Made by a program: the position numbers and the translations under genes | Assembly: GCA_029747585.1 (NCBI GenBank) | Contig: JAPEVF010000197.1 | Span: 1 to 64,000 of the forward strand | Length of the DNA stretch: 64,000 nucleotides | Origin: Pleurotus djamor | Taxonomy: Eukaryota > Basidiomycota > Agaricomycetes > Agaricales > Pleurotaceae | Direction of reading: 5' to 3' | Shown: in pieces, positions 60,566 to 64,000 of the stretch | Layout: each line of letters begins with the position of its first letter | How positions within the stretch are numbered: position 1 is the stretch's first letter | Notes under the pieces: model-generated | Databases searched by the model: none | What the model saw: the letters and a program-made list of their open reading frames with translations, nothing else | What the model was told of the DNA's origin: nothing

Positions 60566-63500
60566 ATGAGTGAAACCCTCGTCCATGCATGTTGGTGTAC
60601 GGAGTGCAATGGACGCCTTCAGCCCGCACGCACAATCAGAAATCATGAAAAAGAAGATCTACACAAATATACGCAATCCATCGTTGAAGCTCGTTCAAGA
60701 AAGGCCATTGAGACGATGGAACTCGAAATGATACAAGGGACGGGCGAACCTACAAACAGTCTTGACACGTCTTCCCCCTCCCGTCGTACATCCCGTGCAG
60801 ATATTCTTCGTTCAACGATCGCTTCAATCAGTAGGATCAAAGATCGGGTCGATTCTTGCAAAACCAGAGTGGATCAGATTGCCTCGATCACCACTGGGGG
60901 CGATCATCGACTCGATCTTGACAACATTTTGAAGGAAGTGCAAGATTACCGTCGCGAGCTACTCGTGTTCCCCGATTCTAAGGAAGGATCAATCCACACC
61001 CTCTTTACCGATACGCTCCAAGAAACCACAGTGCTAATGGTACAGCTAGAGAAGCTCTTAGCTCCGCCTGAACCTCGACAAGGGAGAGCTGCCTGTACAG
61101 ACACATGTATGTTGACATCTGAGTAGATATGTTGCGACCCTCACATCCACGTTTCTAGCGAAGTACTTCAACACCGTGAATAATCGAATCCATCCCCTTC
61201 ATCAACTCGTCATGCTCATGGTTGTAACGATGTCGGTAGTTTTGGGTTTACCTCGCAGAGGGTGTTCATGGTTGTTTCAAATGGCTCGCTATATCATTCA
61301 AACTACTGCTTCTTTGACGGTCGAAGCAAGATCTCTGGACAATTTACCTGGACCCATCAAGTCCATCCTCAGTGTCTTTCCACAAGATGTTCAGCGTAGC
61401 TCAGCGGCATTCCAACTTGAACCGAAATCGACAGTCTACGCTGTTTGCCCCAGTTGCCATCAAACATACCCTCCAGGACGATCAGGACTGTACCCCGAGC
61501 GATGCGATAATAAGTATACACGTCGTCGTCGAGTTTGTGGCGATATTATGTTACGGCCCAAAGACATAGGCGGGAAGACATGTCAAGTCCCAATCAAGAC
61601 ATATATTGTTTTTGACTTTCATGAATGGTTCGCTCGTCTCCTTGCAAAGGAGGGATACGAGGAAATGATGGACAAGGCATGGGATGTCCAAGATAAGCCA
61701 GTAACCGGCACGATGACGAGCATTTTTCAAGGGAAGGTTCTACGCGAGCTCAAGGGACCAGACGGACGTCACTTTCGAGGAGACGGTACTGAAGGTCGTT
61801 ATGTTTTCTCGCTGGGCGCCGACTTCTTCAATCCACTCACCAACAAAATTGCCGGAAAGAAAATCTCTTGTGGATGCCTAGTCCTTTCATGCCTTAATCT
61901 TCCTATCGAGTTGCGGTACAAGCCCGAGAACATGTTCCTCATCGCCGTAGTTCCTGGACCTCAGGAACCCAGCCTTGATAACATCAATCCGTATATGGCA
62001 CCAATCGTCGACGTCTTCCTCAAGTATTGGGATCCAGGCGTTTACTACTTGCAAACCTTAAGATATCCTCTAGGACGCCTGATGCGACTTGCGCTCGTGG
62101 CACTAATCAGTGATCTGCTAGCGGCTAGGAAATTTGCTGGCTTCGCCTCATGCACACACAACTTTTTCTGCGCCGCTTGCCTATGCACGCGAAAACAACA
62201 TGGGTATGGGCATCTTGACCCCACCAGCTGGATAAAGAGATCCAAAGAAAGCTGTCGAACCGCGGCAGAAGAGTTCAGGATTGCCTCCTCCGCGAAAGCC
62301 ATGGAAGCTGCATTTGAGAAGAACGGGATGCGCTGGTCGGAATTCTCGAGGCTTCCATATTTTGATCTCTCAAAATACGTCGTCGTCGACTCCATGCATA
62401 ACCTCCTCCTTGGTCTTCTTAAAGAACACTTCACAGGAGTGTTGGGGTACACAGTGTACCTTGATGCTCAACTCGATGTGTTGGCGGTAGATATTCCGGT
62501 CAGTGAATCGCACCCGGCTCCCACAGGGAAACCTTCCGCAGATGTAACCCGCCTGTTGAACTCATTACGACATCCCTGCTACTCCGGAGACATCGAGTGG
62601 ATGGACAATAGGCAAAGTACATGGGCGGCCATGTCCCGTTCTGCCTTGATGTATGTTGCAAAAGGTCTCTGTGAGTACGAAGAGGCTCAGGGAAAGAAGG
62701 CAACACGAAAGGAACTGGCTGATCATATCATGGCTTGGGTGAGTCATTGTTTCCTATTGGTTTACCTCTTCGTATTCTAAGATGCCACGATCAGCGTAGC
62801 GCGCAAGTACACAGAGAGAGGTATCCGGAAACACCAGGGTCACTTCTGACTGCAGCTCAACTCATCGCCCTCCAAAACGATGTCCTCTACACGGTGACCC
62901 CCTCATGGGTTCCCTCCGTTCCAAAAAACCTAGGAGAGCATGGCAGCAAGTTGAGAGCCGATGAATGGCGGATTATCGGCTCCCTTTATCTACCGTTGAC
63001 GCTGACACGACTCTGGTCTATCCACGAACCGGGCGATCAGCGTGCCTCATTTCGTCTTCGTGTCCTGCAACTTACTTCTCATTTAGTATCCGCTGTCAAT
63101 ATTGCGATGTCCCGAGAGACGTCAGAGGAGCACGCGACTCGTTACTATGATCATATGTTAGCATACCTCAAACAGGTCCACGAAGTTCTCCCCACCTACA
63201 AGTTTCACCCGAATCACCACCAAGCTGTCCATATCGCTGAATATATTCGCTTCTATGGACCCGTCCATGGATGGTGGACATTCCCTTTTGAGAGGGTCAT
63301 TGGCCAACTTCAGAGAATATCGACCAACTATAAACCCGGTTTGTTGTGAATAAACTTTTCATTGGCGGAACTGATTTTGGACTAGGAGAATACGAACGCA
63401 CGATTGGCGTAACTTGGCAAGAGAGGCAAACCCTCAAGACATTATTCTCCCACCACAACGCACCACCTATTTTAAAGAATTGCCTGAATTTCTTTCGTCA

Positions 63501-64000
63501 ACTTACCAACCCAGACATGCGAGGAACTCTATCCGCTGACGCCCGTGACACCATTGTTACCAATAACCAAGCTTCACTCATCAAGAAAGGCGAAGTTGCT
63601 GAAAAGCTTCGGTCAACTTTTTTAAAATATGGCATTGGGCTTCCCGAAAAGCTCATCCATCAGCCAGCATTCCATCGCGACGGTGCTCGCTTCACCCCTT
63701 CGTCCAAGCACCAAGGCAATAGCAATGTGTTTGTTACCGATGCTCAAGGAAGCCAGTGGCCTGCATCTATTCAATATATTGTCCGCGACATCAATCACGA
63801 TGAGTACTGGTTCCTCCTGAGACGGTTGAAGCCACTTGAGGGACTCAGGGCAGATCCCTTTCAACGCTTTCCCGAGCTTCGTATGAAGCTTTGGAGCCAA
63901 GATCTTTATGATGAACTCGACTTGGCGGTTCCAAACACACTGCAATCCCACTACGCTCGCCGTGATCTAGAATGGCAGGGCCTCAAAGTCGCAATTGTCG
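60566..64000 (+). CDS. Tnp2-type (CACTA, Plavaka-like) transposase, partial at window edge
   Basis: A DNA-transposon transposase. Exons 60566-61106, 61159-62738, 62795-63338 and 63386 onward join in frame. The last runs open past the right edge, so the C-terminus is missing. The N-terminus has a small zinc-finger-like motif (CWCTECNGRLQPARTIRNH). A Cys-rich block follows (CPSCHQTYPPGRSGLYPERC with RRRVCG). The Tnp2 core shows YIVFDFHEWFARLL, RLMRLALVALISDLLAARK, FCAACLCTRKQHGYGH and the signature VVVDSMHNLLLGLLKEHF. After the third intron the family segment YKFHPNHHQAVHIAEYI, then FPFERVIGQLQRI and GEYERTIGVTWQE is intact. No stop or frameshift interrupts the visible 1100 or so residues. Terminal inverted repeats starting with CACTA were not found inside the window. 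Confidence 0.85.
60566..64000 (+). mobile_element. CACTA-superfamily DNA transposon, right boundary outside window
   Basis: Inferred from the intact Tnp2-family transposase. The left terminal repeat should lie left of 60566, probably in the 60422-60565 spacer or further left, but I cannot place it. Whether the neighbouring WD40, acidic, RING and Spt5-like genes lie inside the element is open. Confidence 0.55.

Overview
This window looks like nuclear DNA of a wood- or litter-decaying mushroom-forming basidiomycete (Agaricomycetes). Genes are split by many introns of about 50-60 bases with GT-AG ends, both strands carry genes at fungal density, and the best-recognised products (class II manganese peroxidase, AA9 lytic polysaccharide monooxygenase, Y3-type lectin, DUF6534 membrane protein, Tnp2-type transposase) are typical of that group. 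All family names come from reading the translations; no database search was possible.

Layout. 0-2.7 kb: no supported gene. 2.8-7.8 kb: a secreted Y3-like lectin (+) converging on a secreted GH31 alpha-glucosidase (-). 8.5-10.8 kb: a P-loop GTPase with an extra N-terminal region (-). 12.0-15.7 kb: a lignocellulose pair on the minus strand, an AA9 monooxygenase and a short-type manganese peroxidase, each with its own TATA box. 16.7-17.2 kb: a small doubtful gene. 18.7-23.3 kb: an O-methyltransferase with long disordered extensions. 24.1-25.8 kb: a DUF6534 seven-helix membrane protein. 26.2-28.5 kb: a fasciclin-domain wall protein (-). 29.1 kb: a Tom6-like mitochondrial protein. 29.4-32.7 kb: gene-poor. 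32.7-33.9 kb: a 2,4-dienoyl-CoA reductase (-). 36.2-38.1 kb: an HMG-box transcription factor (-). 39.7-40.0 kb: a small hypothetical gene. 42.3-50.1 kb: uridine phosphorylase (+), an F-box protein (-) and two unrecognised genes (-), with a hairpin-rich spacer at 48.4-48.8 kb.

51.8-64 kb is an accessory block: an Spt5-like NGN/KOW protein (+), a RING/coiled-coil protein built of 14-residue repeats (-), a small acidic protein (-), a WD40-like protein with a membrane anchor (+), then a CACTA-type (Tnp2 family, Plavaka-like) transposase that runs off the right edge (+).

Functional threads: the 2.8-15.7 kb part is mostly secreted carbohydrate- and lignin-attacking enzymes; the middle is ordinary housekeeping and membrane genes; the right end is transposon territory. 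The assembly contains many isolated N characters. At four places (14516, 24428, 47741, 55709) deleting the N restores an otherwise clean reading frame, so those look like phantom bases and not mutations.
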